Part shown: positions 41,701 through 48,982 of the stretch, one piece after another | Layout: each line of letters begins with the position of its first letter | How positions within the stretch are numbered: position 1 is the first letter of the stretch | Source of the DNA: DATKZM01 sp035527975 | GTDB lineage: Bacteria > Pseudomonadota > Alphaproteobacteria > JAPULJ01 | Direction: 5' to 3' | Assembly (NCBI GenBank): GCA_035527975.1 | Contig: DATKZM010000008.1 | Span: 1-64,000 of the forward strand | Length of the DNA: 64,000 nt | Made by a program: the position numbers and the translations under genes | The notes under the pieces: generated by a model | Told to the model about the DNA's origin: nothing | Databases searched by the model: none | What the model saw: the letters and a program-made list of their open reading frames with translations, nothing else

Positions 41701-41826
41701 GCGGCCGATATCGTCATCGCGCAATTCTTCCGGCGATTTGCGCGGCAGCTCGGCGAGGGTGCTGGCGGTGCGACGCGAGGCTCGTTCTGGCGGCGCCTCA
41801 TGCGTGCTCTGGGGTTGGCCCGGTGA
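38800..41826 (+). CDS. molybdenum hydroxylase large subunit fused to a CoxG (SRPBCC) domain
   Basis: 1008 residues, over 200 longer than a usual CoxL-type subunit. Residues about 25-800 are the molybdopterin-binding subunit (RPLEREEDLRLLRGRGRFADD, loop LVRGFGGPQ, catalytic Glu E780 in LGAKGLGE). After an Ala/Pro linker, about 847-985 form a CoxG-like SRPBCC domain (SGSLEIAAPPQTVWKALLDP, VIPGCHALEET, GKAAAVGARMM), and the C-terminus is basic and amphipathic (FWRRLMRALGLAR). The loop is not that of CO dehydrogenase. Membrane recruitment built into the catalytic chain is the simplest idea. Overlaps the FAD subunit by GTGA. Confidence 0.92.
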   Translation: MTDTETSTAAAKTPSGVSREAPPETPYVGRPLEREEDLRLLRGRGRFADDIAAPPRTVHAAILRSPHAHATIDSIATDQALAQPGVYAVITGEDVKALSDPFLVVLRQPLHQWSLAVGRVRYVGEPVAMVLADDRYLAEDALDALTVSYSELPVAIDLEEAAKDGAPLVHEEAGTNLVSVRDFTYGDPDAAFVEADHRFSLTTRFPRHSYMPIECFVVVAEYHEEDASYDVLSNFQGPYSTHPVMSRSLRVPGSRLRLRTPRDSGGSFGIKQAVFPYIVLMSLAARIVGRPVKWIEDRYEHLLAANSCPGRVTTIEAAVQDDGKITALKYDQLEDYGAYLRAPMPGPLYRMQGAMTGAYDIPNLAVTNKMVMTNMMPAGLVRGFGGPQLYLALERMTHRIAEELGLDHLDVIRKNLVPAGVFPYRAAGGSLLDSGDYPKALEIATGEGRLEDLRRRRDEARAAGKLYGIGFAAAVEPGMSNMGYISNLLTAEERERAGPKNGAVSLATVNVDPLGTVSVTADCMPQGQGHETTLAQIVADQLGLKPDDITVNLEHDTQKDQWSIAAGTYSCRFAPGTAVAMHQAAGQVRAKLATIAAKNLNVRPDDLEFANGKIHARGNPDNAVAFGRAAGVSHWAPAELPEGLTAGLRETASWTPPELEAPTPGDHINTSLTYGFMFDMCGVEVDPVTAQVRIDRYVTIHDSGTLLNPLIAKGQYLGSFAQGVGTALHEEYVYGEDGSFQTGTFADYIVPTVNEVPELELLHMESPSPFTPLGAKGLGEGNCMTTPVCIANAVADALGVKDVQIPLTPKRLHALMADTDEPAPPEGAMAPEAARVAGGRAVAGSGSLEIAAPPQTVWKALLDPEVLRAVIPGCHALEETAENQYRAQVTLGVGPVRGRFDARVSLSDLEPPHAATLSGGIDGSLGQASGAGRVRLAAAGTGTRIDYDYTVDVSGKAAAVGARMMKSAADIVIAQFFRRFARQLGEGAGGATRGSFWRRLMRALGLAR

Positions 41827-42647
41827 AGCCGGCCAGTTTCGACTATTTCCGCCCCGATACGGCGGCAGAGGCGCTGGCGCTGCTCGCCGAGCACGGCGAG
41901 GAGGCGCGCGTGATCGCAGGCGGCCAATCGCTGATGGCGCTTTTGAACCTGCGCCTCGCTGCGCCGCGCGCGCTGGTCGACATCGCGCGTCTCGATGACT
42001 TGGACTATTGCCGGCAAAGCGGCGGATTTCTGGAAGTGGGAGCCGCCTGCACGCAAGCCCGCCTGCTCGAACATCGCGACCTGGCCCAGTTGGTGCCATT
42101 GCTGGCGCAGGCGCTGCCGCATGTGGGACATTTTCAGACCCGCAACCGGGGCACGGTCTGCGGCTCGCTCGCGCATGGCGATCCAAGCTCGGAGCTGCCG
42201 CTCTGCCTCGCCACGCTGGAGGGCGAGGTGGTGCTGCGTTCCGTGCGGGGCGAGCGGGTTTTGAAGGCTGCCGAATTCCAGACCGGTCTGCTGGCGACGG
42301 CGCGCGAGCCCGACGAGCTGGTGGTTGCCGCGCGCTATCCTTTGAAACGGCCGGGCGCCGGCTATGCCTTTGCCGAGGTGGCGCGCCGTCACGGCGATTT
42401 CGCCATCGTCAGCCTCGCCGCGGTGGCGCATGACGGTATGCTGCGGCTTGGGGTCGGCGGCGTCGCCGACCGTCCGACCGCGCGCGAATGGCGGATCGTG
42501 CCCGACGATAGCGAGGACGTTCTCAACGCATTCGCCTGGGAGCTTGGCGGCGGGGACGACATTCATGCGAGCGCCCGTTACCGCCGCGACATCGTGCGAA
42601 AATTGGGCCGCAAAGTTCTTGAGGAGGCCGCCGCATGCGCAAGCTAG
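41823..42647 (+). CDS. molybdenum hydroxylase FAD subunit (CoxM-like)
   Basis: 274 residues. Flavin motifs IAGGQSLMALLN (about 31-42) and RGTVCGSLAHGDPSSE (about 109-124) are intact. It opens SFDYFRPDTAAEALALL as usual for the family. The GTG start at 41823 is inside the stop region of the large subunit (GTGA), and its end overlaps the 2Fe-2S gene by 13 bases. So L-M-S are co-translated in this order, unlike the M-S-L order of the cluster at 16-19.6 kb. Confidence 0.92.
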   Translation: MKPASFDYFRPDTAAEALALLAEHGEEARVIAGGQSLMALLNLRLAAPRALVDIARLDDLDYCRQSGGFLEVGAACTQARLLEHRDLAQLVPLLAQALPHVGHFQTRNRGTVCGSLAHGDPSSELPLCLATLEGEVVLRSVRGERVLKAAEFQTGLLATAREPDELVVAARYPLKRPGAGYAFAEVARRHGDFAIVSLAAVAHDGMLRLGVGGVADRPTAREWRIVPDDSEDVLNAFAWELGGGDDIHASARYRRDIVRKLGRKVLEEAAACAS

Positions 42648-43141
42648 GCCAGGGTGAGCGTCACAGGGTGAGCTTCACGCTCAACGGAAAGACGGTGTCC
42701 GGCTGGGCCGAGCCGCGCCTGCTGCTGACCGATTTCCTGCGCCAGGAGCTTGGCGAGACCGGAACCCATGTCGGCTGCGAGCACGGGGTCTGCGGCGCCT
42801 GCACGGTGCGGCTCGACGGCGCTGCGGTGCGCGCCTGTCTCTGCCTCGCGGTCCAGGCCGACGGCCGCAGGGTCGATACGGTCGAGGGCTTGGCGGAGAC
42901 CGGCGGCCCGCTCACCGCAATGCAGACGGCATTCCGCAAGCACCATGCGCTGCAATGCGGCTATTGCACGCCTGGCCTCCTGATGTCGCTCAGCGATCTT
43001 TTCGAGCGCACGCCGCACCCCGATGAAGCGCAGCTCCGCGACGTCGTCGGCGGGCATCTCTGCCGTTGCACCGGCTATGCCGGGATCATGGCTGCCGCGC
43101 GCGAAGTGGCGGGCATGTCGGGCGAAGAAGACGCGAAGTAA
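42635..43141 (+). CDS. molybdenum hydroxylase 2Fe-2S subunit (CoxS-like)
   Basis: 168 residues. Ferredoxin cluster GCEHGVCGACTVRLDG (about 48-63) with its fourth Cys in CLCLAV, and the second cluster CGYCTPGL...CRCTGY, are complete. It links the Mo and FAD subunits. It ends 116 bases before the selenoprotein gene in the same direction, so co-transcription is possible but not shown. Confidence 0.92.
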   Translation: MRKLGQGERHRVSFTLNGKTVSGWAEPRLLLTDFLRQELGETGTHVGCEHGVCGACTVRLDGAAVRACLCLAVQADGRRVDTVEGLAETGGPLTAMQTAFRKHHALQCGYCTPGLLMSLSDLFERTPHPDEAQLRDVVGGHLCRCTGYAGIMAAAREVAGMSGEEDAK

Positions 43142-43257
43142 CGGTGCGGCACGGGTTCGATCGGATGCGGCGCATTGTCGTTTGATTGGCGCCACCGATT
43201 GTGCGAGCCTTTTGCCGTGCCTCGAAGCGACAAACGAAGAGCGGAAGGTCACGCCCC

Positions 43258-44139
43258 ATGTCGTATGTCCGCTACATAGACAAGACGCGCGACTACTACC
43301 TGAAGGAGGGCTACGACAAGCCCTATGGGTGGGCGCATTTCGACGACGTGCCCTTCGCGCCGCTGAAAAAGCCTCTGGCGGAATGCCGCTTCACTATCGC
43401 CTCGACCAGCGATATCGCGATCCGCGAGGATGACAGCACGGGCGATCACACCGAGGAAATGCTGGTCGGCAATGCGTACGTGATCCCCTCCGATACGCCG
43501 CTGGAGCGGCTCTACAGCCGCCAGGAGCATTTCGACAGGAACGCCACGCATCTCGACGACGTCGACAGCTATTTTCCGATCTCGCGGCTGCGCGAGGCGG
43601 AAGCCTCGGGCCGGATCGGCTCGATCGCCAAGCGGCTGCACGGCGTCCACACCTCCTACAGCCAACGCCGCACACTGGAGGTCGACGGCCCGCTGGTCCT
43701 GGAGCGCTGCCGCGAGGACGGCGCCGATGTCGCGATCCTGACGCCGATATGACCCGTCTGCCATCAGACCGTGAGTCTGATCGCACGCTATCTCGAAGCC
43801 AACGGCATTCCGACCGTGATGATCGCCAACGGCCGTGACATCGTCGAGCATTGCGGCGTGGCGCGCCTGGTCTTCGTCGACTACCCGCTGGGCAACCCCT
43901 GCGGCGAGCCTTACGAGGTCGCCCAGCAACGCCAGATCTTCGAGATGGCGCTGGGCCTTCTGGAGACCGCCACCGAGCCGCGCACCACGATTGAGGCGCC
44001 GTTCAAATGGTCCAAGGGCGACGACTGGAAGCAGCTCATCTTCTCCGACGAGCAGCCATTCCTCGACGGCGAGGCCGAGCAGCATTGGCTCGATGCCAAG
44101 ACGCGTTACAAGGAGCTGAAATCCGAGGGCAAGCTGTGA
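43258..44139 (+). CDS. selenoprotein of the GrdB/PrdB (glycine/D-proline reductase selenoprotein B) family, in-frame UGA
   Basis: Read through TGA 43750-43752 as selenocysteine, the frame is open for 293 residues; U165 starts a UPVC motif (LTPI-U-PVCHQTVSLIA). The parts before and after the UGA are in the same frame and both look like the selenoprotein B family: YFPISRLREAEASGRIGSIA before, ARYLEANGIPTVMI and FVDYPLGNPCGEP after. A 7-bp hairpin 10 bases after the UGA fits a bacterial SECIS. The redox-active U/C pair would act in a thiol-dependent reduction. GTGA overlap couples it to a glutaredoxin-like gene. A plain nonsense mutation is the alternative but fits the intact downstream frame less well. 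Confidence 0.85.
43763..43781 (+). promoter_or_regulatory. candidate SECIS hairpin
   Basis: ATCAGAC (43763-43769) pairs perfectly with GTCTGAT (43775-43781) around the loop CGTGA. The base of the stem is 10 bases and the loop about 18-22 bases after the UGA, inside the spacing of bacterial SECIS elements, and the loop has the expected early G. Confidence 0.65.
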
Positions 44140-44408
44140 GCGATGCGCCCAAGAGCGCGAGCGCGACACCAAGGAACGTCATCGTCTACACGACGCCGCT
44201 GTGCGCGCCCTGCGAGGCGTTGAAGCGCTATCTCACCGCGCATGACGTCGCGTTCACCGCCAAGGATCTGCTGATGGACGAGGCGGCGGCCGACAAGCTG
44301 GCCGCGCTCAACATTCATTCGTCTCCCGCCCTGGAGATCGACGGCGAGGTGCTGGCCGGCCCCAAGCTCACCCAGGAGAAGGTGAACACGTTGCTGGGGA
44401 TCGGCTGA
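44136..44408 (+). CDS. glutaredoxin-like protein (CxxC), partner of the selenoprotein
   Basis: 90 residues of the thioredoxin fold: VIVYTTPLCAPCEALKRYL with a CAPC active site, then HSSPALEIDGEVLAGP with the cis-Pro position. GTG 44136 overlaps the selenoprotein stop by GTGA. The longer frame from 44007 is a shadow of the selenoprotein gene. The natural inference is that it reduces the selenenylsulfide of the selenoprotein or uses it as electron source. Confidence 0.85.
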   Translation: MSDAPKSASATPRNVIVYTTPLCAPCEALKRYLTAHDVAFTAKDLLMDEAAADKLAALNIHSSPALEIDGEVLAGPKLTQEKVNTLLGIG

Positions 44409-44433
44409 GCGCTGCCGCGCCGGTCCGTCTAGA

Positions 44434-45264
44434 CTACCGCCCCGTATAGCTCGGCTCGCGCTTGTCGAGGAACGCGGCCATGGCCTCGGCGTGGTCTTCG
44501 GTGCCGTGGCAGAAGCCCTGCAACGCCGCGCAATAGTCGAGGAAATCAGGCAGCTCGGTGCGTTGGGCGAGCTTCATCAGGCGCTTGGCATAGCGCAGCG
44601 CCTGGGGCGGCTTGGCGGCGATCTCCCCGGCCAGTTCCTGCACGCGGCTCATGAGCTTTTTGGGCTCGACCACCTCGAGCAACAGGCCGATCTCGCGCGC
44701 CTCGGCGGCGCGGACGATGCGGCCGCGGAAGGTCATGTCGGCGGCGCGCTGATAGCCGATCAGCCGCTGCAGAAACCAGGCCCCGCCATCGCCCGGGATA
44801 ATGCCGAGATTGACGAAGGTCTCGCCGAAGGCCGCGGCTTCCGAGCCGAGGCGCAGATCGCACATGCAGGCAAGGTCGCAGCCCGCACCGATGGCCGGTC
44901 CGTTGACCGCGGCGATCGTAATGACCTCGGCCGAGTGCATGGCGGCCGGCACGCGCTGGATCCCCGATCGATATTCGGCCTCGATCTCGGTCGGCGTGCC
45001 GGCGAACATGCCTGCCTTGTCGCGCATCGCCTTCACGTCGCCGCCGGAGGAAAAGGCCTTGCCGGCGCCGGTGATGATCAGCACCGAGACATCGCGGTTG
45101 GCATTCGCCCAGTCGATCGTTGCCAGAATGTCATCGCAGAGCGCGGTGCCGGTGAGTGCGTTGCGTACGTCGTCGCGCTCGAAGGTTAGCGTGGCAACGC
45201 GGTTTTCGATGGTGAGCGTCGACTCGGCGATTGTGACCGGTGCGGTCTTGTTCTGGACGGCCAT
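44434..45264 (-). CDS. enoyl-CoA hydratase/isomerase family protein
   Basis: 276 residues. The crotonase motifs are AFSSGGDVKAM, the oxyanion segment VNGPAIGAGCDLACMCDL, and FGETFVNLGIIPGDGG with the acidic residue. It closely fits ordinary hydratases. GAGGA lies 8 bases before the ATG. It converges with the glutaredoxin gene and is probably transcribed alone. A 14-bp tandem repeat lies 55 bases upstream. Confidence 0.9.
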   Translation of the reverse strand: MAVQNKTAPVTIAESTLTIENRVATLTFERDDVRNALTGTALCDDILATIDWANANRDVSVLIITGAGKAFSSGGDVKAMRDKAGMFAGTPTEIEAEYRSGIQRVPAAMHSAEVITIAAVNGPAIGAGCDLACMCDLRLGSEAAAFGETFVNLGIIPGDGGAWFLQRLIGYQRAADMTFRGRIVRAAEAREIGLLLEVVEPKKLMSRVQELAGEIAAKPPQALRYAKRLMKLAQRTELPDFLDYCAALQGFCHGTEDHAEAMAAFLDKREPSYTGR

Positions 45265-45319
45265 GGGATTTCCTCTTCCAACCGGACAGGCGCATCAATT
45301 TTGCTGCCGGCGGCATATA

Positions 45320-45347
45320 CCGTCCAGCCTGGCCCGTCCAGCTTAGC
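45320..45347 (-). repeat. 14-bp tandem duplication
   Basis: CCGTCCAGCCTGGC is followed by CCGTCCAGCTTAGC, in the gap between the hydratase start and the CBS gene end. Confidence 0.7.
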
Positions 45348-45369
45348 GGAGATCGCCGATCGGAGCGCC

Positions 45370-45801
45370 TCAGCCGGTGGAGATATAACTTCTCAGCGCG
45401 CCGGCTTCGGCCTCGAGCTCGTCGAGGCGTTGCTTGACCACGTCGCCGACGCTGATAACGCCGGCAAGCCTGCCGTCCGCCATCACGGGCACATGGCGAA
45501 AACGGCCCTCGGTCATGAGTTTTCTTACTTCATCGACATCCATGTCGGGCGTGCAGGTGACCACTTCGCGTGTCATCAGATCGGCGGCCCGGCTCTCGAG
45601 CAGCCCGCTACCCTTCTCCGGAATAGCGCGCACGATATCGCGTTCAGAGAGGATGCCGGAAACCGCACCGCCGGCGCCGGTCACAATTACCGCGCCGATG
45701 CCCTCGCGCTTCAAGAGTTCGGCGACCGTGGCGATGGTGTCGTCGGGGCTCGCAGTGACGACGTTGTTGCCCTTGTTCTTCAATATGGCTGCGACTTTCA
45801 T
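45370..45801 (-). CDS. CBS-pair protein
   Basis: 143 residues: two CBS domains and nothing else. The repeats are visible as VSGILSERDIVRAI (first) and FRHVPVMADGRLAGVISVGDVVKQ (second), preceded by VVTASPDDTIATVAELL and VVTCTPDMDVDEVRKLM. Such stand-alone pairs bind adenine nucleotides and often sense energy state. ATG 45801 has GGAGG upstream. No linked partner gene is apparent. Confidence 0.9.
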   Translation of the reverse strand: MKVAAILKNKGNNVVTASPDDTIATVAELLKREGIGAVIVTGAGGAVSGILSERDIVRAIPEKGSGLLESRAADLMTREVVTCTPDMDVDEVRKLMTEGRFRHVPVMADGRLAGVISVGDVVKQRLDELEAEAGALRSYISTG

Positions 45802-46058
45802 GGGCGTTTCCTCCAACGGCGCGAGACCAGGCGAAATTACGCCCAGGAACGGTCCTCTTGCCCCCTTCGGACCCGCGCGGCTGGTCCCACGCCTTTTGCT
45901 GCTTGCCGATCATTCCAGCAAGCGTGCCGCGCGCCCCCTTGATTGGGATTATCTACTGAAACGTGAAGCACCGCAATTCGTATCGATAACCACAACCGCC
46001 GTTAACCATAATTCAAGACATGCCGGCTAGGGTTGCAATGCCGAAATGGGGGACATCC

Positions 46059-46385
46059 ATGTCTCAGACACAGACTGACTTCGAAGAAAATCAAGATCGC
46101 CGGCATTTTCCGCGCGCCTCGGTGCTATGGGAAGCCGCGATCCTGGACGGCGATCGCGCCGATGGCTGCGTGCTGCTCAACGTCTCGGAAAACGGCGCGT
46201 TGCTGCGGGTACTCGATCCATTTGCCTGCTCAACGACCCTGAACCTTGAAATCGCTCGCGCCGGCAAGTTCGCCGCGCAGGTCGCCTGGCGCGGGGCGGA
46301 TGCGATCGGCGTCGTCTTCAAGGACAGCCCGCGCGAGATCGCCGAGCGCTTCAAGGACGCCGCGTTGCCGATCTCGGCGTCGTAA
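46059..46385 (+). CDS. PilZ-domain protein
   Basis: 108 residues. RRHFPRASVLWEAAI (RxxxR of the c-di-GMP site), the LLNVSENGALLRV segment replacing the D/NxSxxG motif (NVSENG fits), and the closing VAWRGADAIGVVF make this a single PilZ domain. It would bind cyclic di-GMP and control an unknown output. The start ATG 46059 has GGGGGA upstream; other in-frame ATGs at 46020 and 46038 are possible. Confidence 0.82.
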   Translation: MSQTQTDFEENQDRRHFPRASVLWEAAILDGDRADGCVLLNVSENGALLRVLDPFACSTTLNLEIARAGKFAAQVAWRGADAIGVVFKDSPREIAERFKDAALPISAS

Positions 46386-46663
46386 CCGGTTTCGCAGTCC
46401 GGGGTTGGCCCCGATGGCGAGGTCATGGCAATTTCCTGACCGTTCGCTCGAACGCGGCCGGCTTTGAGAATCTCCAGCAGGGAGATTCGGCGGGGTACGG
46501 TGCTCCTATTCAACCCCGTCGAGCCGGTCTCCAATCTCGCATCGCCGACGTGGGTGGTTAGCATGACACCCTTCGACGCCTCGAGTTCCGACAAACGCTT
46601 GTGCAGATCCTCCGCGACCAGCGCGCCGGGGCGATCGGCATTTGGCTGCACGGCCGCGCTCAC
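46091..46663 (-). CDS. doubtful ORF translationally linked to the DedA gene
   Basis: A GTG at 46663 overlaps the DedA stop (GTGA) and opens a frame whose first 90 or so residues look protein-like (VAEDLHKRLSELEASKGVM, ISLLEILKAGRVRANGQE). The frame then runs on antisense to the whole PilZ gene with no early stop. It may be a real small protein whose stop has been lost or misread, or a chance frame. Confidence 0.25.
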   Translation of the reverse strand: MSAAVQPNADRPGALVAEDLHKRLSELEASKGVMLTTHVGDARLETGSTGLNRSTVPRRISLLEILKAGRVRANGQEIAMTSPSGPTPDCETGYDAEIGNAASLKRSAISRGLSLKTTPIASAPRQATCAANLPARAISRFRVVEQANGSSTRSNAPFSETLSSTQPSARSPSRIAASHSTEARGKCRRS

Positions 46664-47499
46664 GGGCCCGGTTCTTCGGCGGGGCGTTTCGTGGGCTTGG
46701 GATTGGCGGCGCGTCCGGCACGGATACCTCGGGCGGCGGCGGTCGCCTTGCGCTCGGCGCGGTAGGCTTTCACCCGGTGAACGACGCCGCGGACCGTGTG
46801 ATAGACGGCCCAGAACACCGCGATGGCGAACATGAAGAGGATGACGTAGCCGAAATACATATGCGCATTCTCGACCAGCTCCTTGAAGGCCTGGCCGAAG
46901 AGATAGCCGGCAAAGGCAAAGCTGTTTGCCCACAGACCCGCGGCGATGAAGTTGAGCATCGCGAAGCGTTTGTGTGAGACGCCCGCAATGGCCAATGCCG
47001 GCGGGGTGACATTGCGCACGCCGTAGATGAAGCGGAAGCTCAGGATGAACCAGACATCGTATTTCAGCAGCAGCCGCCCGGCGCGGTCGACAGGCCCCTG
47101 CGCCCAGGGAAAGCGTTTGAGCAGATAAGGCCCATACTTTTTGCCGATGGTGAAATAGATCTGATCGGAGATGTAAGAGCCGATCCAGGCGACCAGGATG
47201 ATCACCCACAGCTCCATATGGCCCGCTGCCGCAGCCACGCCGGCGATGATCACGATGGTCTCGCCTTCGAGCAGGGTCCAGCCGAGGATCAGCCAGTAGC
47301 CGTAGGACCGCAGCAGCTCCGGGATCGTCATCCCGGCGTTGAGCTCACCGATGATGAAGACAATACCAGTGATGACGGCGCCGACGATGACGGCCAGCAC
47401 GATACCGAAAATCACGCGCGTTTTGAGCGACCCAGTTCCTACCATCGCAGGGGTTGCCGCCGCGTTTGTCGGCGATCGTTCCGGTGCGGAGTTTGTCAT
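46660..47499 (-). CDS. DedA-family membrane protein
   Basis: 279 residues with an N-terminal helix, the SNARE-associated/DedA core and several further helices. Family marks are GETIVIIAGVAAAAGH, FTIGKKYGPYLLKR (G-x-K/R loop) and RFIYGVRNVTPPALAIAG. DedA proteins flip or transport lipids (undecaprenyl phosphate for some). The tail is cytoplasmic, basic and Ala/Pro-rich. It lies next to, but is not part of, the ccm operon. Confidence 0.88.
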   Translation of the reverse strand: MTNSAPERSPTNAAATPAMVGTGSLKTRVIFGIVLAVIVGAVITGIVFIIGELNAGMTIPELLRSYGYWLILGWTLLEGETIVIIAGVAAAAGHMELWVIILVAWIGSYISDQIYFTIGKKYGPYLLKRFPWAQGPVDRAGRLLLKYDVWFILSFRFIYGVRNVTPPALAIAGVSHKRFAMLNFIAAGLWANSFAFAGYLFGQAFKELVENAHMYFGYVILFMFAIAVFWAVYHTVRGVVHRVKAYRAERKATAAARGIRAGRAANPKPTKRPAEEPGP

Positions 47500-47542
47500 C
47501 GATATCCAGTTAGAGATTGCCGCGAAAATGGCAGCTGCGGCG

Positions 47543-48982
47543 TCACTGTTTCTTCATCTTCAGCATTTCAATACGTTTGGCAAGCGCGGCACGCTCGGCC
47601 GCTTCCTTGGGCAGACGCGCCAACAGGCGGGTCCACAACGCCGCCGCCTTGTCGCGATTGCCGGCCTCGTATTCCGCAACCCCAAGGAACCAAAGCCCGA
47701 TCACGTGGTCCGGCTGAAGCGCGTGAATACGCCGGACGACGGCGATGAAATTGGGCGGCAGATCGCGGTCCTTGCCATGCACAGCAAGCAGCGCCTGGCC
47801 GTAGTTGACCAGCACGCCGACATCCTTGGGTGCTAGCCGTGCGGCTTGGCCCCAGGCCTCGGCAGCCTTGGGGTATTCGCGCAGCACCATGTAAGAGCGG
47901 CCAAGACGCTGCCAGCCGGCGAGATCGTTGGGGTTTTCCTTGAGCCGTGATGCGAGGCCGTCGACCATGCCGCGGATCATCGCCGCGCGCTGGTCGGGTG
48001 AGAGCCGTTTGGCGCGCGCCATGTCGTCGCGGCCCGGACCGCGCCCGGTTGTTTGCGCTGCCTTCGTTTGCGCCGCCTTGCCCGCATCCGCCCGTAGCTT
48101 GGCGAGCGCTGTGGGCGTCAATCCCGCCTCCCGGGCGGTCGACTCGATGAAGCTCGCAAGTTGCCGGCGCCAGGCAGCTTCAGGCTGCGTTTCGGCCTCC
48201 AGCGCGATCCACTCGCGCAGCGCACCGTCTCGGTCGCCGGCCTGCGCCTTGGCGAGCGCCAGATAAAACCGCGCGCGGACGTCGCCGGCTTTGGCCTTCA
48301 ACGCGCGTTCAAACAGCGCCTTTGCCGCCTTGCCGACAACGCGGCGATTGGCGAACACCAAAGCCTCACCTTGCGATGCGGCGAAAGCGGCGGAACCCGG
48401 CTGGAGTTTCAGCGCCCTGGCATAGGTCGCCGCGGCGTCCGTATAGCGGCCGAGGATGAAGGCGATGCGCCCAAGCCGCCCCAGAAGGGCCGTGTCTTTC
48501 GGTGTTTTCTTTAGCTGTGCCTCGATCGCTCTGGCGGCGGCTTCAAGACGGGCAATGGTCGCCTTGTCGGGGCCGCCCCGACCGCGCTCGGCGAAAGGCT
48601 GGCCCGGAAGACCGGGAGAGCCAAGGCCGTAGTAAAGCGCGCCGGCGCCGACCGGCAAAAGGATCGCCAGCGCGACTGCCGCCGCTTTCGTTCGACCCGG
48701 CCCGGCGCTTTGTTTGGCGGCGCTCTTTTCTGCCGTCTCGGACGTGCTTGCCGCATCGGCTGCCAGCAGCCGGCGCGCGATTTCGGCTCGCGCCGCTTTG
48801 GCCTGATCGGGCTCGACGACACCGCGGGCCATATCCCGGTCGAGCTCGGCAAGCTGGTCGCGATAGATCTCGGCGTCATAGTCCGCGCGCGGCCGGGTCG
48901 CGGCCACACCTGCAATAAGCGGCCGCAGCAGCAGCGCCAGCGTCGCCGCGGTCAGCACGCCGAGAATAAGACCAAGCGTCAC
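47543..48982 (-). CDS. ccmI: cytochrome c biogenesis protein CcmI (CycH)
   Basis: 479 residues. Two N-terminal membrane helices (start; about 100-118, VALAILLPVGAGALYYGLG) flank a coiled cytoplasmic segment (YDAEIYRDQLAELDRDMARG, typical of CcmI), followed by periplasmic TPR repeats. CcmI chaperones apocytochrome c to the CcmFH haem-lyase. The frame overlaps the ccmH stop by ATGA. It is the last gene of the ccm run. Confidence 0.92.
   Translation of the reverse strand: MTLGLILGVLTAATLALLLRPLIAGVAATRPRADYDAEIYRDQLAELDRDMARGVVEPDQAKAARAEIARRLLAADAASTSETAEKSAAKQSAGPGRTKAAAVALAILLPVGAGALYYGLGSPGLPGQPFAERGRGGPDKATIARLEAAARAIEAQLKKTPKDTALLGRLGRIAFILGRYTDAAATYARALKLQPGSAAFAASQGEALVFANRRVVGKAAKALFERALKAKAGDVRARFYLALAKAQAGDRDGALREWIALEAETQPEAAWRRQLASFIESTAREAGLTPTALAKLRADAGKAAQTKAAQTTGRGPGRDDMARAKRLSPDQRAAMIRGMVDGLASRLKENPNDLAGWQRLGRSYMVLREYPKAAEAWGQAARLAPKDVGVLVNYGQALLAVHGKDRDLPPNFIAVVRRIHALQPDHVIGLWFLGVAEYEAGNRDKAAALWTRLLARLPKEAAERAALAKRIEMLKMKKQ

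Noticed and set aside
38800..41826. Aerobic CO dehydrogenase as product of the second Mo-hydroxylase set
   Set aside because: Same reason: loop is LVRGFGGPQ.
43750..43752. TGA as a simple nonsense mutation splitting the gene
   Set aside because: The downstream frame is intact, family-like, starts with PVCH right after the UGA, and a hairpin follows; selenocysteine fits better, though sel genes were not visible.
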